DNA from: Verrucomicrobiota bacterium
Lineage (GTDB): Bacteria; Verrucomicrobiota; Verrucomicrobiia; Verrucomicrobiales; Akkermansiaceae
Length of the DNA: 64,000 nt
Reading direction: 5' to 3'
Assembly (NCBI GenBank): GCA_017301995.1
Contig: JAFLEH010000003.1
Coordinates: 62,001-126,000, forward strand
Every line of letters begins with the position of its first letter. Position 1 is the stretch's first letter. Position numbers and translations under genes: made by a program. This document shows, in pieces, positions 1-8,695 of the stretch. The notes beneath the pieces were generated by a model, which was not told the origin of the DNA, did not search any database, and saw nothing but the letters and a program-made list of their open reading frames with translations.

Positions 1-166
1 AGGTCACCGGCAGAAACGTATCGCCGTCCCGGACATCGAGACCCGTGGCGCTGCCCGCCGCCATCATGCAAAACGCCTCGGCCGGCGTTTTGACGTGAAT
101 CGCCTGCCAGTTGCGATTGAGCACGAGAACGGTTGACAAATGGAGGAGGTCTTTCATGGCGCTCAT
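1..166 (-). CDS. HNH endonuclease-like protein, N-terminal part (runs off the window)
   Basis: Only the first 55 codons are present; the gene continues past base 1. The protein begins MSAMKDLLHLSTVLVLNRNW. The VLVLNRNWQ block followed by a TPAEAF/MMA stretch resembles the conserved N-terminus of a group of bacterial HNH endonuclease-like proteins, in which the catalytic HNH motif lies further downstream, here outside the window. The ATG at 166 is preceded by AAGGA at good spacing, one of the few convincing ribosome-binding sites in the window; a second in-frame ATG lies at 157. It is divergent from the sulfatase gene at 405. The family call rests on a short N-terminal motif only, and the catalytic residues cannot be checked. 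Confidence 0.55.
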   Translation of the reverse strand, partial: MSAMKDLLHLSTVLVLNRNWQAIHVKTPAEAFCMMAAGSATGLDVRDGDTFLPVT

Positions 167-404
167 GATATCCTTAATATCACGCTCCGATGATGAACCA
201 GCCCTCCTGCCGTGGCAAGCCGGAATTTTAGCCCGCCGTGAAATTCCACGAATCGCCCTTCGTTCACCCGCCAAGGGAGGAAACCCAAGCACCCGGCCGA
301 AATGGCCGGACGGATGAAAAGGACCATCCGGTGCCGCCGTAGCGTTCCGGGCTCCGGACCACCCGACGACGTGCCCATGTTGGCCGGAATTCCCCTTCCC
401 AAAA

Positions 405-1754
405 ATGAAAACCGTGAACAAGACCGTCCTAATAGTGTTAGGTTGGATCGTTGGCCTCTCCGCATTCGCCGCCGGTCAGGCCAAGCCCAACATTCTGCTC
501 ATCGTGGCTGACGATCTCGGCTGGGCCGACGTCGGCTGGCACGGCAGCGCGTTGAAAACGCCGCACATGGACAGTCTGGTCAAAGCCGGCGTGGAACTCG
601 ACCGCCACTATGTCCAGCCGGTCTGTACACCGACGCGCACCGCTCTGATGTCGGGGCGCTGGACGAGCCGCTGGGGCCCGCATGTGCTCAATCCATCGAA
701 CCTCCGCGCCTTCCCGCCCGGCACCACGACGCTGGCGGTGGCGATGCGCGAGGCGGGATACGAGACCTTCCTGGCCGGCAAATGGCACTTGGGATCGCTG
801 CCGAAATGGGGTCCTAACCATTTTGGTTTCGAACACAGCTACGGGTCCCTTGCCGGAGCCGTGGATCCCGCGAGCCACCAATACCGGAAAGGTCCCTACC
901 TGAAATCCTGGCACCGGGACGGAACGCTGTTGGATGAAGAGGGCAATGCCACGGAATTGATCGCCAAACAGGCTCTCGAATGGATCGGCCGCAAGCATGA
1001 CAAGCCGTGGTTCATTTATGTGCCTTTCCAAGCCGTTCACATCCCCATCGACGCGCCGGAGCGATACAAGAATCTCTACGGCGGACAGAGCGATGACGTC
1101 CGGCGCTACGGCGGCTTCGTCTCGCAACTCGATGCCAAGATCGGCGAATTCGTCAGCCTGTTGGAGAAATCCGGCCAACGTGACAACACCCTGATCGTTT
1201 TCACGTCCGACAACGGAGGAACGCCGGTCACCGCCAACGGCTATGTGGGCGATACGCCGCCGCTCAAGAAAGCCGTCAGCAGCAACCTGCCCCTCCGCGG
1301 ACACAAAGCCCAACTCTACGAAGGCGGATGCCGCGTCGCCGCGTTCGCGAATTGGCCCGGAAAACTTGCGCCCCGCAAAGTCACCGCCCCGATGCACGCC
1401 GCCGATTGGATGCCGACTCTAACAAAGATCGCGGGCTGGAAGCCGGCCGGGGATCCCCGATTCGATGGCGTGGATGTCTGGCCATTGCTCACCGGAGCCG
1501 ATGCCAATCCGCCGCCGCGGACGATCTACATTCCCCTGCCCAAGGCGGCGGCCGTGCTCGACGGCGAATGGAAACTGATCGTCTCCGCGAAAGGAGATCC
1601 GCAGTTGTTCCATATCACGGCCGATCCCTGCGAGAAGGAGAATCTGGCGGGCTCCAATCCGGAGAAGGTTCAATCCCTGCAAGCCAAACTGGCGGAGCTG
1701 CGGCGGGCCGATGTGACCGAGCTGCCCGCCGATCTCAAGGGGGAGGCCCCGTGA
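405..1754 (+). CDS. Secreted sulfatase (arylsulfatase family, S1)
   Basis: This formylglycine-dependent sulfatase would remove sulfate esters from a saccharide or aryl substrate. The 449-residue product starts with a signal peptide (about residues 1-24) and then shows the family motifs in order: metal-binding DD at 36-37 in ADDLGW, the maturation signature C74-T-P-T-R78 whose Cys would become formylglycine, GKWHLG at 125-130, a conserved His in VHIP at about 212, and TSDNGG at 267-272 with the Asp/Asn metal ligands. All key residues are intact and the length is typical. The product would act in the periplasm or outside the cell. A BNR_4 protein follows within 100 bp on the same strand, which suggests a sulfated-polysaccharide role, but the substrate cannot be read from the sequence. 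Confidence 0.93.
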   Translation: MKTVNKTVLIVLGWIVGLSAFAAGQAKPNILLIVADDLGWADVGWHGSALKTPHMDSLVKAGVELDRHYVQPVCTPTRTALMSGRWTSRWGPHVLNPSNLRAFPPGTTTLAVAMREAGYETFLAGKWHLGSLPKWGPNHFGFEHSYGSLAGAVDPASHQYRKGPYLKSWHRDGTLLDEEGNATELIAKQALEWIGRKHDKPWFIYVPFQAVHIPIDAPERYKNLYGGQSDDVRRYGGFVSQLDAKIGEFVSLLEKSGQRDNTLIVFTSDNGGTPVTANGYVGDTPPLKKAVSSNLPLRGHKAQLYEGGCRVAAFANWPGKLAPRKVTAPMHAADWMPTLTKIAGWKPAGDPRFDGVDVWPLLTGADANPPPRTIYIPLPKAAAVLDGEWKLIVSAKGDPQLFHITADPCEKENLAGSNPEKVQSLQAKLAELRRADVTELPADLKGEAP

Positions 1755-1852
1755 ACATGCGTCCGGGGATTTCCACGCGAACTTGCCCGCAACGGATCTA
1801 TCAAGGCATGGCGGGCCAACGGTAGGATGGAAACCAACCGCACACCGAAACC

Positions 1853-3196
1853 ATGAGACTCTATCCGAACATTCTTGCCCAGGCGGCCTTCGCCGCATCC
1901 CTGATGACATCCGGCGCCGCCGCCGAAGTGGTACCGCAAACCATTCCGGTGGAACCGGTATGGTCCGGACATCCGGTGGGTTTCGCCCTGCTCACCAAAC
2001 CGCCGTTCCAATTCGTGGCCTATTACGACGCGCAACGCCGGATGAGCGTCGCACGGCGGTCGCTGGATTCCACCCAATGGACCATCACCAAGCTGCCCTC
2101 GACGCTCGGTTGGGATTCCCACAACTACGTCACCCTGGCGTTCGACCGCGACGGTCATCTCCATGTCTCCGGCAACATGCACTGCGTGCCGCTGGTGTAT
2201 TTCCGGAGCACCAAACCGTTGGACGCCACCACGCTGGAGCGGGTTCCCGCGATGGTTGGCAACCGCGAGCAACGGGCCACCTATCCGGTTTTCCTGCGCG
2301 ACCGCGCGGGCGGCCTCGTCTTCCGTTATCGCGACGGCGGCAGCGGCAACGGCGACGATCTCTACAATGTTTACGACGAGAAAACGCGCTCGTGGAAACG
2401 CCTGATGAACGAACCGCTGACCGCCGGTCTCGGCCGGATGAATGCCTATTGCTCGGTGCCCGAACGCGGACCCGACGGCCGTTTCCACATCGTCTGGGTC
2501 TGGCGCGACACACCCGATTGCGCCACCAATCATGACATCAGCTATGCCCGCAGCGACGACCTCGTCCATTGGATGGACGCGCGCGGCCGTCCGCTCAAGT
2601 TGCCAATCACGGTCGAAACCGGAGATATCATCGACAAGGTGCCACCGGGAGGCGGCCTGATCAATGTGAACCGCGAACTGGGTTTCGACCATGCCGGCAA
2701 ACCGGTTGTTAGCTATCACAAATACGACGCGCGGGGCGATCTTCAGGTCAATGTCGCGCGCCACGACGGCGACGGATGGAAGATCGTCCAGGTCAGCGAT
2801 TGGAAGGATTACCGCTGGAATTTCAGCGGGGGCGGCTCGATCCAGGTTGAAGTCACCGTAGGCGCGGTCCGGCCGGTTGGAGATGGACGGCTTGCGCTGA
2901 ACTACCGATACCCGCGCGGTTCGGGAACCTGGATTCTCGATGAAAAAACCTTGCGGCCGATCCCGGGTGCGAAGGCCCCGGTGGAACCACGCCCGGTGCC
3001 GGCTCCCTATCTCAAACGGGAATCGGATTTTCCCGGCATGCAAAAACGTACCCGTCCCGACTCCGGCGAACCGCCGCCGGGCATGCGGTTTGCCCTGACA
3101 TGGGAGACGCTCGGCGCCAACCGCGACCGCCCCCGCGATCCGCCGCTGCCGGAACCCTCGATGCTGCGGGTGATCGCCGTGCCGGCCGCCAAATGA
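1853..3196 (+). CDS. Secreted BNR_4 repeat protein, candidate polysaccharide lyase
   Basis: The 447-residue protein has a signal peptide (about 1-24) and a beta-propeller body of the BNR_4 type. The most telling stretch is GWDSHNYVTLAFDRDGHLHV followed by SGNMH (about residues 87-110), which carries two conserved His residues (H90, H110) and is typical of BNR_4 proteins. That family includes ulvan and related polysaccharide lyases (PL24/PL25-like) but also many uncharacterised members. The propeller would bind an acidic polysaccharide, and the conserved His and Tyr residues could support beta-elimination. The gene follows the sulfatase by about 100 bp on the same strand, so both may act on the same sulfated glycan. 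Lyase activity is inferred from family and context. Confidence 0.75.
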   Translation: MRLYPNILAQAAFAASLMTSGAAAEVVPQTIPVEPVWSGHPVGFALLTKPPFQFVAYYDAQRRMSVARRSLDSTQWTITKLPSTLGWDSHNYVTLAFDRDGHLHVSGNMHCVPLVYFRSTKPLDATTLERVPAMVGNREQRATYPVFLRDRAGGLVFRYRDGGSGNGDDLYNVYDEKTRSWKRLMNEPLTAGLGRMNAYCSVPERGPDGRFHIVWVWRDTPDCATNHDISYARSDDLVHWMDARGRPLKLPITVETGDIIDKVPPGGGLINVNRELGFDHAGKPVVSYHKYDARGDLQVNVARHDGDGWKIVQVSDWKDYRWNFSGGGSIQVEVTVGAVRPVGDGRLALNYRYPRGSGTWILDEKTLRPIPGAKAPVEPRPVPAPYLKRESDFPGMQKRTRPDSGEPPPGMRFALTWETLGANRDRPRDPPLPEPSMLRVIAVPAAK

Positions 3197-3210
3197 GCTG
3201 CTAACATATC

Positions 3211-4335
3211 ATGCGCGTCCTGATCGCCACTGACAAATTCAAAGGCTGCATGTCCGCGGCGGTCGCGGCCAACGCCATCGCGAACGCCTTGCGGCGGACG
3301 CTTCCGGGCGTAGTCTGTGATATTTGTCCGATTGCCGACGGTGGCGAGGGCACGGTGGAAGCCGTGGTCGCGGCGCGAAACGGCGGGTGGCGCGAAGTGG
3401 AAACGCGCGACGCCCGGTCCCGTCATGTTAGGTCGCGCTATGGCCTGCTGCGCGACGGCGGCACTCTCGAGGCCGTGATGGAAATGAGCGCCGCGTCCGG
3501 CCTGGCGATGGTAAGCGATCTGCCGTCCGACCCTGCCACCGCCAGCACTTACGGAACCGGAATGATGTTGCGGGACGCCATCGGCCTGCAAGTCGCGCGC
3601 ATCATCATTGGCATTGGCGGCAGCGCCACCAACGACGCGGGCATCGGCATGGCGGCGGCCCTCGGCTATCGGTTTCTCGATGCCGGTGGATCTTCCCTCG
3701 AACCCGTCATTCGCAACATGAACCGCCTGGCAAAAATCGAGTCGCCGGAAACGGGTGAGTTCCCCGCGATCCTGGTGGCCTGCGATGTGGCCAACCCCCT
3801 TCTTGGCGTTGACGGGTGCACCCGCGTCTTTGGACCGCAGAAAGGTGTGAATGACTTTGGTTTTTACGAATCACGGCTCCAACATTTGGCTGATATCATC
3901 GAACGCGATTTTGGCGTGGATCATCGCCAAGTGCCGGGAGCCGGTGCCGCCGGTGGATTGGGTTTCGGCTTGATGGCATTCTGTGGCGCGAAGCTCACAG
4001 GCGGCTTCGATCTGATCGCCGCGATCATGGGTTTGCGCGACCGCGTCGCCGCCGCCGATCTGGTGATCACCGGGGAAGGCCGCCTCGACATCCAAACGCT
4101 GCATGGCAAAGGCCCCATCGGTGTTGCCCGAATGGCCCGTGCCCTGAACAAACCGGTGGCCGCGTTTGCCGGTATCATCGAAGACCCCGATCCTCTCAAC
4201 TACCATTTTGATTTGCTCCACGCGATCAAACCCGACACCATGCCGCTTGCCGAAGCCATGCGACACGGCCCCCAACTCCTCGAAGCCGCCGTCGCCGACC
4301 GCTCTTCGGCTATTGCCGCCCTCCTGAAATCCTGA
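3211..4335 (+). CDS. Glycerate kinase (GlxK/GarK family)
   Basis: The 374-residue cytosolic enzyme would phosphorylate D-glycerate with ATP to 2- or 3-phosphoglycerate, feeding C3 acids into glycolysis. Family hallmarks are present: DKFKG at 8-12, ADGGEGT at 42-48, the glycine-rich GIGGSATNDAG at 134-144, a central PGAGAAGGLGFGL stretch, and TGEGRLD near the C-terminus. Length and N-terminus fit class-II glycerate kinases. It starts 14 bp after the BNR_4 gene and is followed 53 bp later by a 2-hydroxyacid dehydrogenase. This pairing suggests a hydroxypyruvate or glycerate branch: dehydrogenase makes glycerate, kinase phosphorylates it. Which carbon is phosphorylated cannot be told from sequence. 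Confidence 0.93.
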   Translation: MRVLIATDKFKGCMSAAVAANAIANALRRTLPGVVCDICPIADGGEGTVEAVVAARNGGWREVETRDARSRHVRSRYGLLRDGGTLEAVMEMSAASGLAMVSDLPSDPATASTYGTGMMLRDAIGLQVARIIIGIGGSATNDAGIGMAAALGYRFLDAGGSSLEPVIRNMNRLAKIESPETGEFPAILVACDVANPLLGVDGCTRVFGPQKGVNDFGFYESRLQHLADIIERDFGVDHRQVPGAGAAGGLGFGLMAFCGAKLTGGFDLIAAIMGLRDRVAAADLVITGEGRLDIQTLHGKGPIGVARMARALNKPVAAFAGIIEDPDPLNYHFDLLHAIKPDTMPLAEAMRHGPQLLEAAVADRSSAIAALLKS

Positions 4336-4388
4336 ACACGCTTGACCTCCACCTGTTTCCCGTGACCCATTGTTTGCCCGCTTTTCCG

Positions 4389-5345
4389 ATGAAAATCGTC
4401 ATGCTCGACGCCCACGCTGCCAATCCAGGGGATGTTAGCTGGGCCCCCTTCGAAGAAATCGCCCCTTGTGAGATTTATCCGCGCACGCCTGTGGCGAAAA
4501 CAGTGGCGCGCTGTGCCGGGGCACCCGTGGTCATCACGAACAAGGCACCCATCAGCCGGGCGATTATCGAAGCGTTGCCGGAGTTGAGATACATTGGCGT
4601 GATCGCCACCGGCTTCAATATCGTGGACGCCGCCGCGGCCAAGGAACACGGCGTGATCGTCACCAATGTGCCGGGATACAGCACGCCGGCGGTGGCACAA
4701 CATGTCTTCGCATTGATGTTGGAACTCACCAACCACGCCGGAGCCTTCTCCCAGGGTGCGCGCGGCGGACGCTGGCAAAACTGCCCGGATTTTTGCTATT
4801 GGGATCAACCGATTTTCGAACTCGCGGGCCGCACGCTGGGCGTCATCGGGTTTGGTGAGATCGGCACCGCGGTAGCGCGCATCGCCTTGGCCTTTGGCAT
4901 GCGCGTGCTCGCGGCGAAACGCCACTGGACGAATCCACCTCCCGCGGGCGTCGAGGCGGCCGATGCCGAAACGATATTCCGCGAGGCCGACATCGTTTCC
5001 CTTCACTGTCCGCTCACCGACGCCACCCAACATCTGGTGAATTCCCGCACCCTCGGCCTGATGAAGAAATCCGCATTGCTCATCAACACCGGCCGCGGTC
5101 CGCTGATCGACGAACCGGCCCTTGCGGCGGCGCTGAACGCCGGAACCATCGCCGGTGCCGCGGTGGATGTCCTGAGCATTGAGCCCCCCGCCAGCGGCAA
5201 CCCGCTCCTCACGGCTAACAACTGCCTCGCCACCCCGCATGTTGCCTGGGCAAGCCACGAGGCCCGCCAACGCCTGATCGCCGCCTGCGCCGCAAATGTG
5301 AAGGCCTTCCTCGCCGGCAACCCCGTCAATGTCGTGAATCCCTGA
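4389..5345 (+). CDS. D-isomer-specific 2-hydroxyacid dehydrogenase (hydroxypyruvate/glycerate type)
   Basis: The 318-residue NAD(P)-dependent dehydrogenase would interconvert a 2-oxoacid and a D-2-hydroxyacid, probably hydroxypyruvate and glycerate given the adjacent glycerate kinase. It shows the Rossmann motif GFGEIG at 154-159 and the catalytic triad in its usual contexts: R236 (NTGRGPL), E265 and H284 (ATPHVAW). I chose the ATG at 4389 because MKIVMLDAHAANPGD is the standard N-terminus of this subfamily; an in-frame GTG at 4362 would add nine atypical residues. The protein is cytosolic. Substrate assignment is inference; the fold and reaction class are clear. Confidence 0.9.
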   Translation: MKIVMLDAHAANPGDVSWAPFEEIAPCEIYPRTPVAKTVARCAGAPVVITNKAPISRAIIEALPELRYIGVIATGFNIVDAAAAKEHGVIVTNVPGYSTPAVAQHVFALMLELTNHAGAFSQGARGGRWQNCPDFCYWDQPIFELAGRTLGVIGFGEIGTAVARIALAFGMRVLAAKRHWTNPPPAGVEAADAETIFREADIVSLHCPLTDATQHLVNSRTLGLMKKSALLINTGRGPLIDEPALAAALNAGTIAGAAVDVLSIEPPASGNPLLTANNCLATPHVAWASHEARQRLIAACAANVKAFLAGNPVNVVNP

Positions 5346-5390
5346 GACTCTCCCCCACATACTAACACCAAACCCCGCCAAACAACAACC

Positions 5391-6020
5391 ATGAAAGCAC
5401 CCGCCATTCTCGCCGCCTTGGCTCTAACCACCCTTGCCGCATCCGCGGCCGACTTCGTGCCGCTGTTTGACGGCAAGACGCTCAACGGCTGGAAAAACCC
5501 CTACGACTGGGGAAAGACCGAGGTCGTCAACGGCGAAATCCACCTTACTGCCGGGAAGAAATTCTTCCTGGTCACAGAGAAGACCTACGGCGACTTCATC
5601 TTCGAAGGTGAAGTCAAACTCCCCGAAGGCAAGGCGAACAGCGGATTCATGTTCCGTGCCCATGTCGAAAAAAACAAGGTCTTCGGCTATCAGGCCGAGG
5701 TTGACGGCGATCCCGTGCGCAAATGGTCCGGCGGACTCTACGATGAGGGACGCCGCACGTGGTTCGCCAGCCCGATCAAGGGCAACAAGGAAAGCGAGAC
5801 CGCTTTCCGCGCCCGCGCCGGCGAGGCCTTCAAACGGAACGATTGGAACACCTACCGCATCGAATGCCGCGGCAAAAACCTCAAGATCTTCGTCAATGGC
5901 GTGCTGACCACGGATGTCGAGGACGATAAGGACGCCAGCGGCGTCATCGGCATCCAGCATCACGGCGAAAAGGGGGCCACATACAAGTTCCGCAACCTGC
6001 GGATCCAGCCCCTGAAGTGA
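5391..6020 (+). CDS. Secreted DUF1080 (3-keto-disaccharide hydrolase-like) protein
   Basis: The 209-residue protein has an Ala-rich signal peptide (about 1-19) and a single DUF1080 domain (PF06439). The domain opens with the characteristic FVPLFDGKTLNGWK at about 22-35 and closes with a GVIGIQHHG stretch and YKFRNLRIQPL. DUF1080 proteins have a concanavalin-like fold and are abundant in Verrucomicrobiota and Planctomycetota; some act on 3-keto-glycosides. It probably binds or cleaves a saccharide in the periplasm. It follows the dehydrogenase gene by 45 bp on the same strand and may close the 405-6020 group. Catalytic activity is not demonstrated by the sequence. Confidence 0.88.
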   Translation: MKAPAILAALALTTLAASAADFVPLFDGKTLNGWKNPYDWGKTEVVNGEIHLTAGKKFFLVTEKTYGDFIFEGEVKLPEGKANSGFMFRAHVEKNKVFGYQAEVDGDPVRKWSGGLYDEGRRTWFASPIKGNKESETAFRARAGEAFKRNDWNTYRIECRGKNLKIFVNGVLTTDVEDDKDASGVIGIQHHGEKGATYKFRNLRIQPLK

Positions 6021-6057
6021 ATGGCACCCGGGCTTTCTATCATCGATTGGGCGGCGG

Positions 6058-6612
6058 TCAAAGCGGCCGCCCCAGGAACAAGCACAGCACGCGGGCCGGA
6101 TCTCCGGTGTTGTTATACACCCGGTGTTGGGTCTCGGCGTCGAAATACACCGCGTCACCCGCCGCCAATTGATAGGTTAGGTCGCCGAAATCGAACCCGA
6201 CGGTTCCTTCAAGCACGATCAGGAACTCCTCGCCCTCGTGCGGCATCGGATCGCGCCGCCCGCCATGCGGGGGAATCACCAACTCAAACGGGTCCATGCT
6301 CCGGTCCGGCCTTCCGTGAGCCAGGGAAAAATACCGGACGTCCGATTGGTCCCGCTCAACCTCGCGGCGGTCGGCCGCCCGCACAATGCTAATCTGGGGT
6401 TTCGCATCCAGGCCGTCTAGCAATTCCGACATGGTCAACCCCAGCGCTTCCGTGATCCGGGCGAGCGTGGGCAGCGACGGAGTCACCCGGAAGTTCTCCA
6501 CTTTCGACAACAAACCCTTGCCGAGACCGGAAATCTCGGCCACCCGATCCAGGGTGAAGCCCTTTCCGGTCCGGGCCGCTTTGATTCGTGCCGCGAGTTC
6601 GACCATGTTCAT
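6058..6612 (-). CDS. XRE-family regulator with C-terminal cupin domain (paralogue 1)
   Basis: The 184-residue predicted cytosolic regulator has an N-terminal helix-turn-helix (roughly residues 3-60, with SGLGKGLLSKVENFRVTPSL as the recognition region) and a C-terminal cupin_2 domain (about 105-180) that would sense a small ligand. I used the ATG at 6612 (MNMVELAARI) because it aligns with the neighbouring paralogue; the longer frame would start on TTG and overlap the upstream gene. It is the last gene of the same-strand run 17255-6058 and lies 35 bp after paralogue 2, to which it is plainly similar along its whole length. The ligand and target are unknown. It may control the surface-protein genes upstream of it. 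Confidence 0.88.
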   Translation of the reverse strand: MNMVELAARIKAARTGKGFTLDRVAEISGLGKGLLSKVENFRVTPSLPTLARITEALGLTMSELLDGLDAKPQISIVRAADRREVERDQSDVRYFSLAHGRPDRSMDPFELVIPPHGGRRDPMPHEGEEFLIVLEGTVGFDFGDLTYQLAAGDAVYFDAETQHRVYNNTGDPARVLCLFLGRPL

Positions 6613-6647
6613 GACGGCGCGAGGGTACCGTGAACCGCCCGCGGATG

Positions 6648-7208
6648 TCAATTCGGACGATCCAGGTTGACGCTCAAGACCCTGGCCTCGCCATCCCCGG
6701 GATTCAGGATCCGGTGGGGCATGCCGGCATCGAAATACGCCGCGTCCCCGGCGGCGAGTTCATGGTTCTCGCCATCGTATTCAAGCAGGACCGGGCCCTC
6801 CACGACCAACAAAAACTCCTCTCCTTCGTGGGTGAGCGCGACCCGTCTCCCGCCATGGGGCGGAATCCGCAACTCGAGCGGGTCCATCCCGCGGCTCGGC
6901 CGGCTGTGCGCCAGCGAGGCATACCGGACATCCGAAACATCCCCGTCACGCTCAACCTCTACCCGATCCTCCAACCGTACCACACACAGTTTCGGCGAAC
7001 TGTCCAGTCCCGAAAGCAGTTCGGCCATCGTCACTCCTAACGCTTCACAGAGTTTTGCCAGAGTTGGCAACGAAGGTGTGACCCGGAAATTCTCGACCTT
7101 CGAGATCAATCCTTTTCCCAGTCCCGAAAGCTCCGAAACCTGGTCGAGGGTGAGGTTGCGGCGGACTCTTGCCGCGCGCACGCGGGATGCGAGTTCAAGC
7201 AAATTCAT
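6648..7208 (-). CDS. XRE-family regulator with C-terminal cupin domain (paralogue 2)
   Basis: This 186-residue protein has the same architecture as its downstream neighbour: a helix-turn-helix near residues 3-60 (LSGLGKGLISKVENFRVTPS) and a cupin domain at about 108-182 containing IPPHGGRR and HEGEEFLLVVEG. The two proteins share long identical stretches in both domains, so they arose by tandem duplication. The gene starts 5 bp after the stop of a LamG protein gene, implying co-transcription with the surface-protein genes. XRE-cupin proteins usually repress or activate nearby metabolic genes on binding a small molecule through the cupin. Two linked copies could form heterodimers or divide ligands; that is inference. 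Confidence 0.88.
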   Translation of the reverse strand: MNLLELASRVRAARVRRNLTLDQVSELSGLGKGLISKVENFRVTPSLPTLAKLCEALGVTMAELLSGLDSSPKLCVVRLEDRVEVERDGDVSDVRYASLAHSRPSRGMDPLELRIPPHGGRRVALTHEGEEFLLVVEGPVLLEYDGENHELAAGDAAYFDAGMPHRILNPGDGEARVLSVNLDRPN

Positions 7209-7213
7209 AGATG

Positions 7214-8695
7214 TTAGGGAATGGGAGAATCGCCTTCAAACCGGAAGAACCGGGCCCAATCCGCGGTGGCGGGCACGGTCACCCGCAGCATCCCGTTTTG
7301 CGCGCCCACGCTTGCATCGGCGGTGGTGAAATTCCAGGTGTTCCAGGCATCCGCCAGCGTGGCGGACTGGCGAAGCCCCAGCCGCAGCGTTACCGTGTTC
7401 GATCCCGGATCGCGGACAAGCGCCGGACCGGTTAGTCCGCCCGTGCCCTCCAGATTGGCGACGATCCACTGCACCGCCGGGAGGTTGCTCACCAACGGAT
7501 CGGTCCGGGTATCATTCACCTCCGCGCTGTCGGAAAGCTGGTCGCCGTCGGTGTCCTTCAGCGCGGGATTGGTGCCGTGCAGCACGATCTCGTCATGGTT
7601 GGTTAGCCCGTCCTGGTCGGGATCCGCCAGATCCGGCGTGAAGCCGGCCACTGATCCCACGGTTTCCGTGACGGTGAAGGAATACGGGGAAGGCTGCGAT
7701 TCAAAGGGCGCGCCCCACCCGGTGAACAGGAATCCGGGAACCGGCACAGCCGTGATGATGGCGGTCTGTCCGGTCAGATAGATTCCGCTGCCGGTGGCGC
7801 CGCCTTGCGCCGGGTTGCTAGACACCACGCCGACAAACGCCTTGCCTTGGGCGGCCAAGTCCGCCGTGAGGCCGACACCCGCGAGACCGCGATGATAGAG
7901 TTCCGCCACTTCGATGTTGGACAGCGGGCGGGTCCAAAGCCCGACCTCGTCCAGCATGCCGTCCCAGTCCCGTCCGGTGGTGCCGGTGCGGGCGCGGCCG
8001 AAATGCAGGTTGGTGAAACTGATGTTGCTGGTCGCCACCGTTCGCGACGCGACAAAGGCCCCATCCAGATAGACATCCAGCCGGGTGATGCCTCCCGACG
8101 CGGTGAAGACATGGGCGACATGGTGCCACTGATAGGTTGTCACACCCGCGGGGCCGAATCCGCCCGCGGGACTTCCGCCGACATATGCCAGATAGGTGTA
8201 GGAAGTCTGCGGCAGGTTGAATCCGGTTAGCGTGGTGCCCCATGAAACATCCCAGTTGTCGGTGTTGGACGATTCGAACACATGGTAGCGGCTGGCGGAA
8301 TTGGCGGGGCCTGGCGTGAGGGCGTGCCATGCGGCGATGGTGAACGAGGTTCCGAGCGCGGAGCTTCCGGCCGGCACGATGATCGCGTCGCCGCGCGGGG
8401 CGGCCAGGTTCAGGGCGTTGCCTGCCCGCAGTTGCGAGCGATCACTGGTTCCCACACCGGAATCAAAGTCCGCCTTGCCGGAAAAACCCGGTCCCGAAGG
8501 ATTTTCGGAGCCGTCAAAGGTCCCACCGCCGTATCGTGTCGCATGGTAACCGGTGGCGCCGGGCGCCTTGTTGTTCAGCCCGCCGGAAGCGGCGGTTTCT
8601 TCAAAATCATAATATGCCAACAATCCGTCGGTGGTCGCCGCCGCGGCGGCAAGCGCCAGGATGGGACAACAGCAAATGATCGGAATGACTTTCAT
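7214..8695 (-). CDS. Secreted LamG-domain protein with InlB-like repeat and TSP3 calcium motifs
   Basis: The 493-residue protein begins at the ATG at 8695, whose ATGA overlaps the stop of the upstream PEP-CTERM gene; this suggests translational coupling and rejects the longer frame. Domains in order are: signal peptide (MKVIPIICCCPILALAAAAA), a LamG/concanavalin-like domain (about 25-270, containing DGLLAYYDFEET, WHHVAHVFT and DWDGMLDEVGLW), a divergent InlB B-repeat-like module (GFLFTGWGAPFESQPS), thrombospondin type-3 calcium motifs (DPDQDGLTNHDE, DTDGDQLSDSAE), and a C-terminal module shared with its paralogues. It is probably an extracellular or surface carbohydrate-binding protein. No enzymatic motif is visible. 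Confidence 0.85.
   Translation of the reverse strand: MKVIPIICCCPILALAAAAATTDGLLAYYDFEETAASGGLNNKAPGATGYHATRYGGGTFDGSENPSGPGFSGKADFDSGVGTSDRSQLRAGNALNLAAPRGDAIIVPAGSSALGTSFTIAAWHALTPGPANSASRYHVFESSNTDNWDVSWGTTLTGFNLPQTSYTYLAYVGGSPAGGFGPAGVTTYQWHHVAHVFTASGGITRLDVYLDGAFVASRTVATSNISFTNLHFGRARTGTTGRDWDGMLDEVGLWTRPLSNIEVAELYHRGLAGVGLTADLAAQGKAFVGVVSSNPAQGGATGSGIYLTGQTAIITAVPVPGFLFTGWGAPFESQPSPYSFTVTETVGSVAGFTPDLADPDQDGLTNHDEIVLHGTNPALKDTDGDQLSDSAEVNDTRTDPLVSNLPAVQWIVANLEGTGGLTGPALVRDPGSNTVTLRLGLRQSATLADAWNTWNFTTADASVGAQNGMLRVTVPATADWARFFRFEGDSPIP

Noticed and set aside
438..1397. Long minus-strand open frame (319 codons) opposite the sulfatase
   Set aside because: It lies fully antisense to a gene with all sulfatase motifs; its Arg/Gly/Val-rich composition is typical of shadow frames in GC-rich DNA.
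1670..3043. Minus-strand open frame of 457 codons opposite the BNR_4 gene
   Set aside because: Antisense to a recognised family gene, with no signal peptide, motif or neighbour to support it.
4200..5381. Minus-strand open frame of 393 codons opposite the kinase and dehydrogenase genes
   Set aside because: It covers parts of two recognised genes in antisense and shows no motif.
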